DNA of 16,769 bases from Psychroflexus sp. (GCA_003565575.1 PXBV01000329.1:1-16769), one strand, 5' to 3'; counted from the first letter of the stretch, positions 1-7,775 are shown. Notes: generated by a model from the sequence alone, not told the origin. Numbers and translations are program-made.

Positions 1-700
1 CACCTTCCAAAAAGTTATCTACACAAGCATCTGTATGTTTTACAAATTTATCCTTGATGATATTCCTGAAGCCTTCTTGCTTCATATTTTCCATAAAAAT
101 CTGAACCATAGGAGCCGTCTCACCTACAATGCCACTGTCTAGTAAAAAAACTGCTCCACTTCCGTTTTGGGTTTGTGAAGGTATACCCGCAGGCTCAATA
201 TTATCTTTGGAATTGATAAGGATAGGTAAACTCAAATAACTATTAAGAGGGTCTAAACCTGAAGATTTCCCATGGAAAAACGATTCCATTTTAGAAAAAA
301 TACTTTTCAACTTAAGGAGTTTATCTTTAGATAAATTTTCTAGTACCGTAATTTTATCAAAAGCATATTTATCATAAATGGCTGCTACTAGAGCACCACT
401 ACTACCCACACCATAACCTTGTGGAATACTACTATCAAAATACATCCCTTCATCTAAATCTTTTTGCAATGCATTAATATCAAAATGAACAGGAGTAGAA
501 TCTCCCTCACTGAGTTTTTCTAAGTAAGACGTAAAACGTTTTAACTCTTGATTAGAATTGATGGCTTTTTCATCTGGATCTTGGTCAACTTTCAAAGCGC
601 CGTTGTAGAAATTATAAGGAATAGATAGACCTTTCGAATCTTTTATGATACCGTATTCTCCAAATAATAAAATCTTGGAGTAAAATAGAGGTCCCTTCAT
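1..700 (-). CDS. mvk: Mevalonate kinase-like GHMP kinase, 3' end cut by window edge
   Basis: Predicted cytoplasmic GHMP-superfamily kinase, most likely phosphorylating mevalonate with ATP. My translation from the ATG at 700-698 is open for 233 codons to the left edge with no stop; related kinases are about 300-330 residues, so roughly the last quarter is missing. Seen: an N-terminal LLFGEYGI segment (residues 11-18), the glycine/serine-rich ATP loop PQGYGVGSSGA (93-103), and ESFFHGKSSGLDP (139-151), whose Asp150 matches the catalytic aspartate of mevalonate kinases. The next gene upstream on the same strand is diphosphomevalonate decarboxylase, which supports a mevalonate-pathway role. A TAnnTTTG element 108 bp upstream could give it its own promoter. 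Phosphomevalonate kinase is the main alternative, since both are GHMP kinases and the C-terminus is not visible. Confidence 0.85.
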   Translation of the reverse strand, partial: MKGPLFYSKILLFGEYGIIKDSKGLSIPYNFYNGALKVDQDPDEKAINSNQELKRFTSYLEKLSEGDSTPVHFDINALQKDLDEGMYFDSSIPQGYGVGSSGALVAAIYDKYAFDKITVLENLSKDKLLKLKSIFSKMESFFHGKSSGLDPLNSYLSLPILINSKDNIEPAGIPSQTQNGSGAVFLLDSGIVGETAPMVQIFMENMKQEGFRNIIKDKFVKHTDACVDNFLEG

Positions 701-807
701 AATTGTCAATTTAGGATAAAATTAAACATTTTGCAAATATTACTGATTATTAGGAGATAAACTATCCTTATTAAGAAAAATAAATCACTTTTTTGCTTTC
801 ATTCCTC

Positions 808-815
808 CAAAGTTA
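808..815 (-). promoter_or_regulatory. Possible -7 promoter element for the mevalonate kinase gene
   Basis: On the minus strand this reads TAACTTTG, an exact match to the Bacteroidota -7 consensus TAnnTTTG, in the 155-bp gap between mvaD and the kinase. No TTG lies at the usual 17-23 bp upstream (the nearest CAA on the plus strand is at 852, too far), so support rests on one element and position only. Confidence 0.3.
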
Positions 816-855
816 CAATATTTTGTTGATATTTTACTTTGATTTATTAAACAAA

Positions 856-1923
856 TCAAAATTTAATTTGGTCATGAATTACTTTTTTTCCTTGACAATA
901 CTGAAGTAAGTGTTCGTCTATAAATGTTCTCACTTTAACTTCTGAAGCTTCTGGGTATAAGATATGAACATTGGCTCCAGCGTCTAGGGTAAAGCCAACA
1001 GGGACTTTTTTGGATGTTCTGAATTCCCAGATTTTATTGATAACTTCAAGCGTGTTGGGTCTCATCAAGATAAAGTAAGGAGAGCTGGTCATCATCATAG
1101 CATGAAGTGATAAAGCTTCCGACTCCACTAAAGCAAAAAACTCCTCAAAATTTCCTGAAGTTAAGATGGATTTCAATTTGGTGATATTGGCATCTGCCTG
1201 CTGAAAGCGCTGTTCTGCAAAAGGATGATCATGCATCAAATTATGACCCACACTACTACTCACTTGCTTCTGCCCTTCATCTATCAATAGAATAGAATCT
1301 CTGAAATTCCTGAAATTGTTATGAACCTCATCTGGATAATCAATGCCATAAAAATGAGAGCTACCTTCAATGTCTTTATGCTTTCCCCAAACCACAAGTT
1401 TGCCACCTGTACTTCTACAAGCACTCCCCGACCCTAGTCTTGCCAAAAAAGACGCTTTGTGAATTTGAAAAGTTTGGGTTAATTCTGGATTAATTGAAGC
1501 TTCCATAGCTATGAAACACTTTGCCAGAGCCGCCATTCCACTCGCAGATGAAGCTATGCCACTGCTGTGAGGGAAGGTGTTTTTAGTATGAATTTCAAAT
1601 TGAAAAGACTTCAGAAATGGAGTATAAACTTCTATACGTTTTAAAAAAGTTTCGATTTTTGGTTTAAATGTGGGCTTGGATTCTCCATCTAAAAAAACAT
1701 CAAAATGGTAATGATCAGTTGGTTTTACAAGAGCTTTTAAAACAACTTCTGTTTGTGTTTTGCAATTTTCTAGCGTGTAGCTTATAGATGTATTTTTGGG
1801 AAGTTGTTCACCATATTTTCCCCAGTATTTAACTAATGCTATATTGCTGGGAGCTTCTGAAGTGTAACTGCCTAAGTCTGGGAGTAAATCTGTACTTTTA
1901 TAGATAAAATCATTAGGACTCAT
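856..1923 (-). CDS. mvaD: Diphosphomevalonate decarboxylase
   Basis: Catalyses ATP-dependent decarboxylation of mevalonate 5-diphosphate to isopentenyl diphosphate in the cytoplasm, the last step of the classical mevalonate pathway. The 355-residue protein is a normal length. Family hallmarks: SNIALVKYWGK (26-36), the GHMP ATP loop SSGIASSASG (120-129), SGSACRS (165-171) with the active-site arginine at 170, and FTLDAGANVH (311-320) with catalytic Asp314. All key residues are present, which favours a true diphosphomevalonate decarboxylase over the mevalonate-3-kinase relatives that lose the Asp or Arg. The start is an ATG at 1923. The mevalonate kinase-like gene lies 155 bp downstream on the same strand. 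Confidence 0.95.
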   Translation of the reverse strand: MSPNDFIYKSTDLLPDLGSYTSEAPSNIALVKYWGKYGEQLPKNTSISYTLENCKTQTEVVLKALVKPTDHYHFDVFLDGESKPTFKPKIETFLKRIEVYTPFLKSFQFEIHTKNTFPHSSGIASSASGMAALAKCFIAMEASINPELTQTFQIHKASFLARLGSGSACRSTGGKLVVWGKHKDIEGSSHFYGIDYPDEVHNNFRNFRDSILLIDEGQKQVSSSVGHNLMHDHPFAEQRFQQADANITKLKSILTSGNFEEFFALVESEALSLHAMMMTSSPYFILMRPNTLEVINKIWEFRTSKKVPVGFTLDAGANVHILYPEASEVKVRTFIDEHLLQYCQGKKVIHDQIKF

Positions 1924-2038
1924 ATATTTTCCAATTTGAATGGATGATAAACTTGATTCAGATTATATAACATTTACGATTTAGGTTTTAAATTACTCAT
2001 GCATTTCTATAGTTTTAAAACAGTAGTCGAAATTTTAG

Positions 2039-2046
2039 CAAATATA
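2039..2046 (-). promoter_or_regulatory. Possible -7 promoter element for mvaD
   Basis: Minus-strand TATATTTG, an exact TAnnTTTG match, 116 bp upstream of the mvaD ATG in the divergent tspO/mvaD gap. No suitably spaced TTG was found, so the predicted leader of about 110 nt is uncertain. Confidence 0.35.
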
Positions 2047-2072
2047 AGGAAAGCAAAACTGAATTGATTAAG

Positions 2073-2103
2073 TTGTGGATATTGAAAAATATTAATATTT
2101 TTC
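2073..2103 (+). promoter_or_regulatory. Possible tspO promoter (TTG - 20 bp - TATTTTTC)
   Basis: A TTG at 2073-2075 is followed after 20 bp by TATTTTTC (2096-2103), which matches TAnnTTTG except for the final base. The spacing is right for a Bacteroidota promoter and would start transcription about 10 nt before the tspO ATG at 2120. Confidence 0.3.
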
Positions 2104-2119
2104 AAAACGAAATTTTTGT

Positions 2120-2596
2120 ATGAAAACATCTACGTTATTAAAAATAGTTTTATCCATACTTATCTGTCTTGGAATTGGATTTGTAGGCTCCATAGCCACT
2201 CAAACAACTGTAAATACTTGGTTTGTCACTTTAAATAAACCAAGCTTTAATCCTCCTAGTTGGATTTTTGCTCCAGTTTGGACTTTTTTGTACGTACTTA
2301 TGGGAATTGCTGCAGGACTGGTGTGGAGCAGAGGTTTTCATCATGTGTGGGTAAAAACCGCGCTTTATCACTTTGGATTTCAACTTGTACTTAATGCGGC
2401 CTGGTCCATTGTATTTTTTGGATATCAATCACCTTTAGCAGCACTCTTCATTATTTTGGCTCTTCTTGTATTGCTGTTAATTACCTTTAAATGGTTTAAA
2501 GTGGTTAATACCCTTTCGGCTTACTTATTGATTCCTTATATCTTATGGGTTTTATTTGCAACAGCTCTTAATTTTGAAATTTGGAGGCTTAATTAA
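2120..2596 (+). CDS. tspO: TspO/MBR family tryptophan-rich membrane protein
   Basis: A small integral membrane protein of the TspO/MBR (peripheral benzodiazepine receptor) family, whose members bind tetrapyrroles and are linked to porphyrin handling and stress or light responses; the role in this organism is not known. The 158 residues fit the family's usual length and form about five hydrophobic segments (roughly 6-27, 46-69, 82-101, 105-124, 131-152). The diagnostic stretch is LNKPSFNPPSWIFAPVW (38-54), followed by LYVLMGIAAGLVW (57-69) and a tryptophan-rich core (NAAWSIVFFG, 92-101). It is transcribed alone, divergently from mvaD and convergently with the anti-sigma gene. Confidence 0.93.
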   Translation: MKTSTLLKIVLSILICLGIGFVGSIATQTTVNTWFVTLNKPSFNPPSWIFAPVWTFLYVLMGIAAGLVWSRGFHHVWVKTALYHFGFQLVLNAAWSIVFFGYQSPLAALFIILALLVLLLITFKWFKVVNTLSAYLLIPYILWVLFATALNFEIWRLN

Positions 2597-2606
2597 AAGA
2601 AGCCTC
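2584..2606 (+). terminator. Terminator-like hairpin after tspO
   Basis: GAGGCTT (2584-2590) and AAGCCTC (2600-2606) form a perfect 7-bp stem with a 9-nt loop that includes the tspO stop codon. The downstream sequence has only a weak, interrupted T-rich tract (to about 2618). It lies between convergent genes and could serve both directions. Confidence 0.4.
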
Positions 2607-2674
2607 TTCGAAATTTTGATCATTTGCACTCATCAAACTACTAAGTTCTTATTTATCAATATGTTGAAATCGTA

Positions 2675-3466
2675 TTAAATTGTCCCTAGAGCATAAAGCT
2701 GCTCTAAATTAGGAGTATCACTGCCACCATCTGGTTCAAGTGTAATGCCAAAGCCTTCAGAATTAGGTATGCCTTGTAGCTTGAACAAATTATTATCTAT
2801 CGAGCTAACTTGAGCTAAAACACCTATACTTCTTGGAGTTAAAGGCTCAAACGTGAGTGACCATGCTTGATAAACCATACCTTCTGGTGGATCTGGTAAT
2901 TGACTTGTATCTAGTATCAACTCTTCCCTTTCTTCGTTATAAAAAGCTGTAACAAACGCATTTGGAGCATTGAGCTCATTGCCAGGAAGGTTCAGCTTTT
3001 TTGTGTTAGGTTGCGCAACTTCTTGTAATAGATTTTCTAATCGTTCAGCTTTTTCATTAGAATCCACAATTTGAGTCTCTTTATTCTTTAGCTCTTGAGA
3101 ACTCACTCTAATTTCCTCTTTCAAGTCTTGGTTTAATTTCAAAAGCCATAAAATTCCACCCAAAAGTAAAATGGAAGCAGCCCAACCAAAATAGGAGTAA
3201 TTTGAAGTAATTACTCTCACTTTGGGAGTGGTAGAGCTTTTCCTTTTTTTGATTTTCAGACTAATATCATTTTTTATCGTAGACCGCAGACCTGGTGATG
3301 TAGCCTTGGATAGTTTCATCAGTGCAGCTTCAATGGCCTCCACTTCTTTTTGAAGTTCAGGATCCTTAGTTACATCCTCAGCTACTCTTGCCTGTTCTTC
3401 AGTAGAGAGTGAGCCGCACACGTAAAGCTCAAGAAGTCCAGATTCTATATATTCTTTTGTCGTCAT
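2675..3466 (-). CDS. Membrane anti-sigma factor with RskA-like C-terminal domain
   Basis: Predicted to hold the neighbouring ECF sigma factor inactive at the inner membrane. The 263 residues read as an N-terminal cytoplasmic sigma-binding part (1-90), one transmembrane helix (about 92-109, FGWAASILLLGGILWLL), a charged probable coiled coil (111-150), and an extracytoplasmic RskA-type domain (about 165-263). That domain includes MVYQAWSL (197-204) and GFGITLEPDGGS (238-249), which are typical of the family. The HxxxCxxC zinc motif of ZAS-type anti-sigma factors is absent; there is one cysteine. The ATG at 3466 lies 2 bp after the sigma stop codon, so the genes are almost certainly one operon. 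The inducing signal cannot be read from the sequence. Confidence 0.88.
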   Translation of the reverse strand: MTTKEYIESGLLELYVCGSLSTEEQARVAEDVTKDPELQKEVEAIEAALMKLSKATSPGLRSTIKNDISLKIKKRKSSTTPKVRVITSNYSYFGWAASILLLGGILWLLKLNQDLKEEIRVSSQELKNKETQIVDSNEKAERLENLLQEVAQPNTKKLNLPGNELNAPNAFVTAFYNEEREELILDTSQLPDPPEGMVYQAWSLTFEPLTPRSIGVLAQVSSIDNNLFKLQGIPNSEGFGITLEPDGGSDTPNLEQLYALGTI

Positions 3467-3468
3467 AA

Positions 3469-3996
3469 TTACTCTAAAGTTTCTTTAAGTGAATTCAAGC
3501 AAGCTCTATTTCTAGATTTTACTGTACCTAAAGGTATTTCTAATGTTTCTGAGGCCTCTTTTTGTGTATATCCTTTAAAGAATAATAAATCTATTAATTT
3601 AATACACATCGGTTTAAGCTGATCCACAAACTTTCTAATACCAAAACCATCACTCATACTATCTAGGTCTTTATCATCTTTTATAAAAAATGAAAAATCA
3701 TCAAAATCTGAATTTTTCTTTTTATTTTTAAAGGATTTCGACCTTAATTTATCTATTGCTGAATTCCTTGATATATTTAATAACCACGTAAAAAACCTTC
3801 CCTTTTCAGTTGAGTACGTATCGGATTTATCCCAAACTTTTATAAATACATCCTGAAGCACTTCCTCTGCAACTTCTGCATCATTCACAATGCTATTTAT
3901 AATTCCAAAAATATTCTCAGAATACATATCATATATTTTGGAAAAGGCAATTTCATTCTTTTGCTTCAATTGAAGAATAAGTTCATCTGGCTGCAT
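3469..3996 (-). CDS. ECF-type RNA polymerase sigma factor
   Basis: An alternative sigma factor of the extracytoplasmic function group. The 175 residues contain sigma region 2 (about 20-88, with YDMYSENIFGIINSIV, EEVLQDVFIKVWD and FTWLLNISRNSAIDKLR) and region 4 (about 122-174, with the helix-turn-helix GYTQKEASETLEIPLGTVKSR at about 142-162). The linker (89-118) is rich in Lys, Asp and Ser. There is no region 1 or 3, as expected for the group. It is the first gene of a two-gene operon with the RskA-type anti-sigma factor. The leader carries a strong terminator-like hairpin, described separately. The ATG at 3996 gives the standard N-terminus before region 2. Target promoters are not identifiable here. 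Confidence 0.93.
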   Translation of the reverse strand: MQPDELILQLKQKNEIAFSKIYDMYSENIFGIINSIVNDAEVAEEVLQDVFIKVWDKSDTYSTEKGRFFTWLLNISRNSAIDKLRSKSFKNKKKNSDFDDFSFFIKDDKDLDSMSDGFGIRKFVDQLKPMCIKLIDLLFFKGYTQKEASETLEIPLGTVKSRNRACLNSLKETLE

Positions 3997-4030
3997 TGCA
4001 ATTTTTTTTAAACTTACTCATTATATTTCA

Positions 4031-4132
4031 TTTAAAAAACTCTTTTTTAAAAAAGGGGAATTGTAAAATAACTCAATACAATTCCCCAGTCATCAACCAA
4101 AAAACAACCAAACATTAATTTACTTGAGTTAT
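4031..4132 (-). promoter_or_regulatory. Structured leader of the sigma operon: terminator-like hairpin with alternative pairings
   Basis: Read on the minus strand: an 11-bp perfect stem (plus-strand arms GGGGAATTGTA 4055-4065 and TACAATTCCCC 4077-4087, 11-nt loop) is followed at once by six U (4054-4049), the form of an intrinsic terminator. Nothing coding lies upstream on this strand. Nine loop bases (4068-4076, ATAACTCAA on the plus strand) are complementary to 4124-4132 (TTGAGTTAT), which is transcribed earlier. The T-tract region can also join a second hairpin (TTTAAAAAA 4031-4039 with TTTTTTAAA 4043-4051, 3-nt loop). This could be an attenuator in the sigma mRNA leader or the end of a short RNA. 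Confidence 0.5.
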
Positions 4133-4252
4133 GTAATTAACTAACTTACTTATAAACATTTACGTAAAAAAGACCAATAAGGTTCATTTATCTTACAAAT
4201 TAGAAATTACGATCAAAATAAATGATGATTTAAAAATGTATTTTCGCAATCT

Positions 4253-4942
4253 ATGAATTGGATAAGAGTTATCATACCTGCCTACAATGAAGAGGCTTCC
4301 ATTGCTAAGGTTATTCACGATATTCCTTCACATGTTTCTGAAGTGATAGTGGTAGATAATCAATCTACAGATGAAACCTCCAAACAAGCAAAAAATGCGG
4401 GTGCCACTGTTCTTCAAGAATCTAAAATGGGTTACGGCTACGCCTGCCTTAAAGGTATGTCTTACCTTAAGAGCTTAAAAGAACCTACTGATATTGTTGT
4501 ATTTCTTGACGGAGACTACAGTGACTATCCTGATGAGATGAATAAAATTGTGGCACCCATTCTTATGCAAGATATTGACTTTGTAATAGGCGCTAGAGTC
4601 AAATCCAAACGAGAGCCAGGAGCCATGACGTTTCCACAAATTTTTGGAAATTGGCTAGCTACCACCTTAATGCGACTATTATTCAACTCAAAATTTACAG
4701 ACCTTGGTCCTTTTCGGGCTATTAAGTATGAAAAACTTTTAGATTTGAAGATGCAAGATAAAACCTATGGCTGGACTGTAGAAATGCAATTGAAAGCCTT
4801 AAAACAAAAGTTATCTTACGCGGAAGTTGAAATTAATTACAGAAATAGAATAGGAACATCTAAAGTGTCTGGAACTGTAAAAGGAGCGGTTATGGCCGGT
4901 GTAAAAATTTTAGGGTGGATTTTTAAATATGCTTTCAAATGA
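4253..4942 (+). CDS. Family 2 glycosyltransferase, polyprenyl-phosphate hexosyltransferase-like
   Basis: A GT-A fold transferase resembling dolichyl/polyprenyl-phosphate hexosyltransferases, which move a sugar from a nucleotide sugar to a lipid phosphate on the cytoplasmic face. The 229 residues start with VIIPAYNEEASI (6-17), then VIVVDNQSTDET (31-42) with Asp35, the metal-binding DGDYSD (86-91), TDLGPFRA (149-156), YGWTVEMQLKA (172-182) and the NRIGTSKVSG loop (198-207). There is no strong transmembrane helix; the hydrophobic C-terminal stretch (about 211-228) may associate with the membrane. It is the first gene of a three-gene operon; its stop overlaps the next ATG (ATGA). The sugar and acceptor cannot be decided from sequence; a lipid-linked donor for the third gene is an inference. 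Confidence 0.82.
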   Translation: MNWIRVIIPAYNEEASIAKVIHDIPSHVSEVIVVDNQSTDETSKQAKNAGATVLQESKMGYGYACLKGMSYLKSLKEPTDIVVFLDGDYSDYPDEMNKIVAPILMQDIDFVIGARVKSKREPGAMTFPQIFGNWLATTLMRLLFNSKFTDLGPFRAIKYEKLLDLKMQDKTYGWTVEMQLKALKQKLSYAEVEINYRNRIGTSKVSGTVKGAVMAGVKILGWIFKYAFK

Positions 4943-6405
4943 TTTTAAATTACATCATAATTGCTCTTTATAGTGGGTCCCTTTTAGTGATTCTCTTATA
5001 CAGCTTACTTCAATTAGAGCTTGTTTTCAACTATAAAAAGGCAAAAAAACAGAAGAAAACCTACCCTAAAGAGCCTCAAGACTGGCCTATGGTAAGCGTA
5101 CAGCTTCCACTATTTAATGAAAAATATGTAGTGGAACGATTGCTAAAAACCATTTCTAATTTGGATTATCCCAAATCAAAATTAGAAATTCAAGTACTGG
5201 ATGACTCAACTGATGATTCAAAATTTATCACTGAAAGGCTAACCAAAGACTTAAAAGAAAAAGGCTTGGATATCAAATATATCCATAGAAGACGTCGAGA
5301 AAACTATAAAGCTGGAGCGCTTAAGGAAGGGCTTACTCAAGCTAAAGGAGAGTTTATTGTTGTTTTTGACGCAGACTTCTTGCCTCCATCCAATTGGTTA
5401 AAAAAAACCATTCCTCATTTTAATACAGCTGAGATTGGTGTAGTACAAACACGCTGGGGGCACGTGAATAGGAATTACAGTCTACTCACAAAAATTCAAG
5501 CTTTCGCTTTAGACTTTCATTTTAGTATTGAACAAGTTGGGAGGTCCTATGGAGGGCATTTTATCAATTTTAACGGAACCGCTGGAGTCTGGAGAAAAAC
5601 CTGTATTGAAGATGCAGGAAACTGGGAAGGAGACACGTTAACGGAGGACCTTGACTTAAGCTATAGAGCCCAACTCAAAGGCTGGAAATTCACCTATTTA
5701 GAAGAGGTGGTAACCCCAGCAGAATTGCCTGTGGTACTCAGTGCGGCAAGGTCTCAGCAGTTCCGCTGGAATAAAGGAGCAGCAGAAAATTTCAGAAAAA
5801 ATTTCAGATCTGTTATCAATTCTAAAACATTACCCTTCAAAACCAAGCTTCACAGTTTATTTCATCTGCTCAATTCAAGTATGTTTTTGTTGATTTTAAT
5901 TGTAGCTGTTTTAAGCATACCTATTCTATACATTAAATACCAGCAAAGCGCTTTGGATTTTATCTTCTACATATTGGCCATCATGGGAGTAAGTACTTTT
6001 ATTTTCATTTATGGCTACTGGACAAGTTACAAACAAATGCATCCAGTTCGTATTAAATCTTTCTTTGAATTTTTGGTTTTATTTATCTCGTTTTTTTCAA
6101 TAGCAATGGGGTTATCTGTTCACAACACCTTAGCAATTTTGGAAGGGCATTTCAACAAGAAATCGGCATTTATTAGAACCCCAAAATTTGACATTGCTTC
6201 CAGCAAGGATACGTGGAAGGGTAAAATGTACGTAAACAAAAAACTATCCATTCTTAATGGTATTGAAATTTTGTTGTTTGGCTACTTCTTATACGGGCTT
6301 TATAGCGCTTACCTCACTCAAGATTTTGGACTTGTCTTATTTCACATAATGCTCGCATTTGGTTTTGGTTTCATCTCTTTTAAAACTATTTTTTCTAAAG
6401 CCTAA
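4939..6405 (+). CDS. Cellulose synthase-like processive family 2 glycosyltransferase
   Basis: A membrane GT2 enzyme of the CslA/cellulose-synthase type that probably polymerises hexoses and extrudes the chain across the membrane. The 488 residues have an N-terminal helix (about 5-30), a cytoplasmic catalytic domain, and four or five C-terminal helices (about 313-332, 340-361, 374-396, 440-460, 464-482). Catalytic marks are all present: VSVQLPLFNE (52-61), LDDSTDD (87-93), the DADF metal site (144-147), TEDLDLSYRA (235-244) with the base Asp237, and QQFRW (273-277), the Q/RxxRW chain-binding motif. No PilZ domain follows, so there is no sign of direct cyclic-di-GMP control. The start overlaps the upstream stop by 4 bp and the stop overlaps the next ATG by 1 bp. 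The product (glucan, mannan or mixed) is unknown. Confidence 0.88.
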   Translation: MILNYIIIALYSGSLLVILLYSLLQLELVFNYKKAKKQKKTYPKEPQDWPMVSVQLPLFNEKYVVERLLKTISNLDYPKSKLEIQVLDDSTDDSKFITERLTKDLKEKGLDIKYIHRRRRENYKAGALKEGLTQAKGEFIVVFDADFLPPSNWLKKTIPHFNTAEIGVVQTRWGHVNRNYSLLTKIQAFALDFHFSIEQVGRSYGGHFINFNGTAGVWRKTCIEDAGNWEGDTLTEDLDLSYRAQLKGWKFTYLEEVVTPAELPVVLSAARSQQFRWNKGAAENFRKNFRSVINSKTLPFKTKLHSLFHLLNSSMFLLILIVAVLSIPILYIKYQQSALDFIFYILAIMGVSTFIFIYGYWTSYKQMHPVRIKSFFEFLVLFISFFSIAMGLSVHNTLAILEGHFNKKSAFIRTPKFDIASSKDTWKGKMYVNKKLSILNGIEILLFGYFLYGLYSAYLTQDFGLVLFHIMLAFGFGFISFKTIFSKA

Positions 6406-7775
6406 TGAACTCTAAAACATGGCAATTAGGCGCTCAACTACTAAGTGTACTTCTGCTTTGTATTATCTACTATTGGATGGGTTATGAGCTGGAACGCTCA
6501 CAATTTTGGACACTTTTTGTTATGTATTCTCTTGCATTTGGTCTTTCTTGTTACCTCTTTAAAAGCAAGATACAACTCAGGTCTTTATTAGGATTAAGCT
6601 TTGTATTCAAATTAATCTTTTTGATTTCTGCTCCGGAATTATCTCAAGATTTCTACAGGTTTATATGGGATGGGATGCTAGTAGAGCATGGTATAAACCC
6701 TTATTTGCATCTACCTCAAGACCTTATGCTTAAGAATGAGGTGGCTAATATTCCAATAGCAAAATTACTATATCAAAACATGGGAGAGTTAAGTCAGACA
6801 AATTTTTCCACCTACCCTCCTATTGCTCAATGGGTTTACAGCACGGCATACAATTGGGCTGGTGATAATTTGATGCTAAACCTTATCTACACGAGGTGTT
6901 TTTACCTCTTGGCAGAAGTAGGTATAGTTGTTTTTGCTATGAACGTATTAAAAAAGATGTTACTTCCACAAAAACAAATTTTGCTTTTTGTTTTGAACCC
7001 TATGGTTATATTAGAATCTAGCTTCAATTTACATTTTGAAGTAGTTATGCTGGCTTTCCTTGCCTTGAGCTTATACTATTTATATGCTTCAAAAATTTAC
7101 CAATCCGCGCTAGCAATGGCCGGAGCAGTCGCTTCCAAATTACTACCATTGCTGTTTTTACCTTTATTATTCACATATTTTAATAAGACTTCTACTCTTT
7201 TTAATAGAAATCAAATTTTGAAATTTTTAAAGTTCATTATTGTTTTAACCTTAGGTATAGCATTAACTTACAGCTTTTTGTGGGACTCTGAATTGATTTC
7301 AAAAAACACCAAAACCTTGTCTCTGTACTTTTCTTCTTTTGAATTTAATGCTAGTGTGTATTATCTGTTAAGGTGGGTTGGCTATGGAATAACGGGATAC
7401 AACACCATAAGTATCATCGGAAAACTACTAGCAATTTTAAGCTTTGCTTTTATCATTTTTTTGAGCTTTAGACAAAAGTCACTTAGTTTTAAAAACTTGA
7501 TTCACTACATGCTTTTTGCTTCTACAGCTTACTATTTTCTTTCTACAACGGTGCATCCCTGGTATCTAATGTTGCCTTTATTTTTGAGCATATTTACACC
7601 TTACAAATACATGCTTCTCTGGAGCTGGCTCGCCTTTTTAAGTTATTCTGCTTACGGGGTCGATGTCGTAGATGAAAAACTTTGGTTAGTTGCCATAGAG
7701 TACATTGTAGTATTTGCTTTTTTAGGTTTTGAAATTGTACAGAAATCAAGATTTAAATTAAAGTCAACACATTAA
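6405..7775 (+). CDS. Polytopic membrane glycosyltransferase, GT-C-like (GT87/mannosyltransferase type)
   Basis: A 456-residue integral membrane protein with about ten hydrophobic helices. After the second or third helix comes ELSQDFYRFIWDGMLVEHG (78-96), followed by NPYLHLP (98-104). The acidic residue and YR-WDG pattern in the first extracytoplasmic loop resembles GT-C transferases of the GT87 and PIG-M/Gpi18-like mannosyltransferase groups, which take sugars from polyprenyl-phosphate donors. Further support is the SKLLPLLFLPLL helix typical of these proteins. It is translationally coupled to the cellulose-synthase-like gene (TAATG). Exact family assignment is uncertain; a non-catalytic export partner for the polysaccharide cannot be excluded. 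Only a weak 5-bp hairpin follows the stop, so a terminator is not evident. Confidence 0.65.
   Translation: MNSKTWQLGAQLLSVLLLCIIYYWMGYELERSQFWTLFVMYSLAFGLSCYLFKSKIQLRSLLGLSFVFKLIFLISAPELSQDFYRFIWDGMLVEHGINPYLHLPQDLMLKNEVANIPIAKLLYQNMGELSQTNFSTYPPIAQWVYSTAYNWAGDNLMLNLIYTRCFYLLAEVGIVVFAMNVLKKMLLPQKQILLFVLNPMVILESSFNLHFEVVMLAFLALSLYYLYASKIYQSALAMAGAVASKLLPLLFLPLLFTYFNKTSTLFNRNQILKFLKFIIVLTLGIALTYSFLWDSELISKNTKTLSLYFSSFEFNASVYYLLRWVGYGITGYNTISIIGKLLAILSFAFIIFLSFRQKSLSFKNLIHYMLFASTAYYFLSTTVHPWYLMLPLFLSIFTPYKYMLLWSWLAFLSYSAYGVDVVDEKLWLVAIEYIVVFAFLGFEIVQKSRFKLKSTH

Noticed and set aside
838..860. 8-bp inverted repeat TTTGATTT/AAATCAAA over the mvaD stop codon
   Set aside because: All but two pairs are A-T and no T-run follows on the minus strand, so it is a poor terminator and probably chance.
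4014..4031. Tiny upstream reading frame in the sigma leader (MKYNE) and an overlapping 12-codon frame from 4021
   Set aside because: No biased codons or regulatory amino-acid run; expected by chance in AT-rich sequence, so not claimed as a leader peptide.
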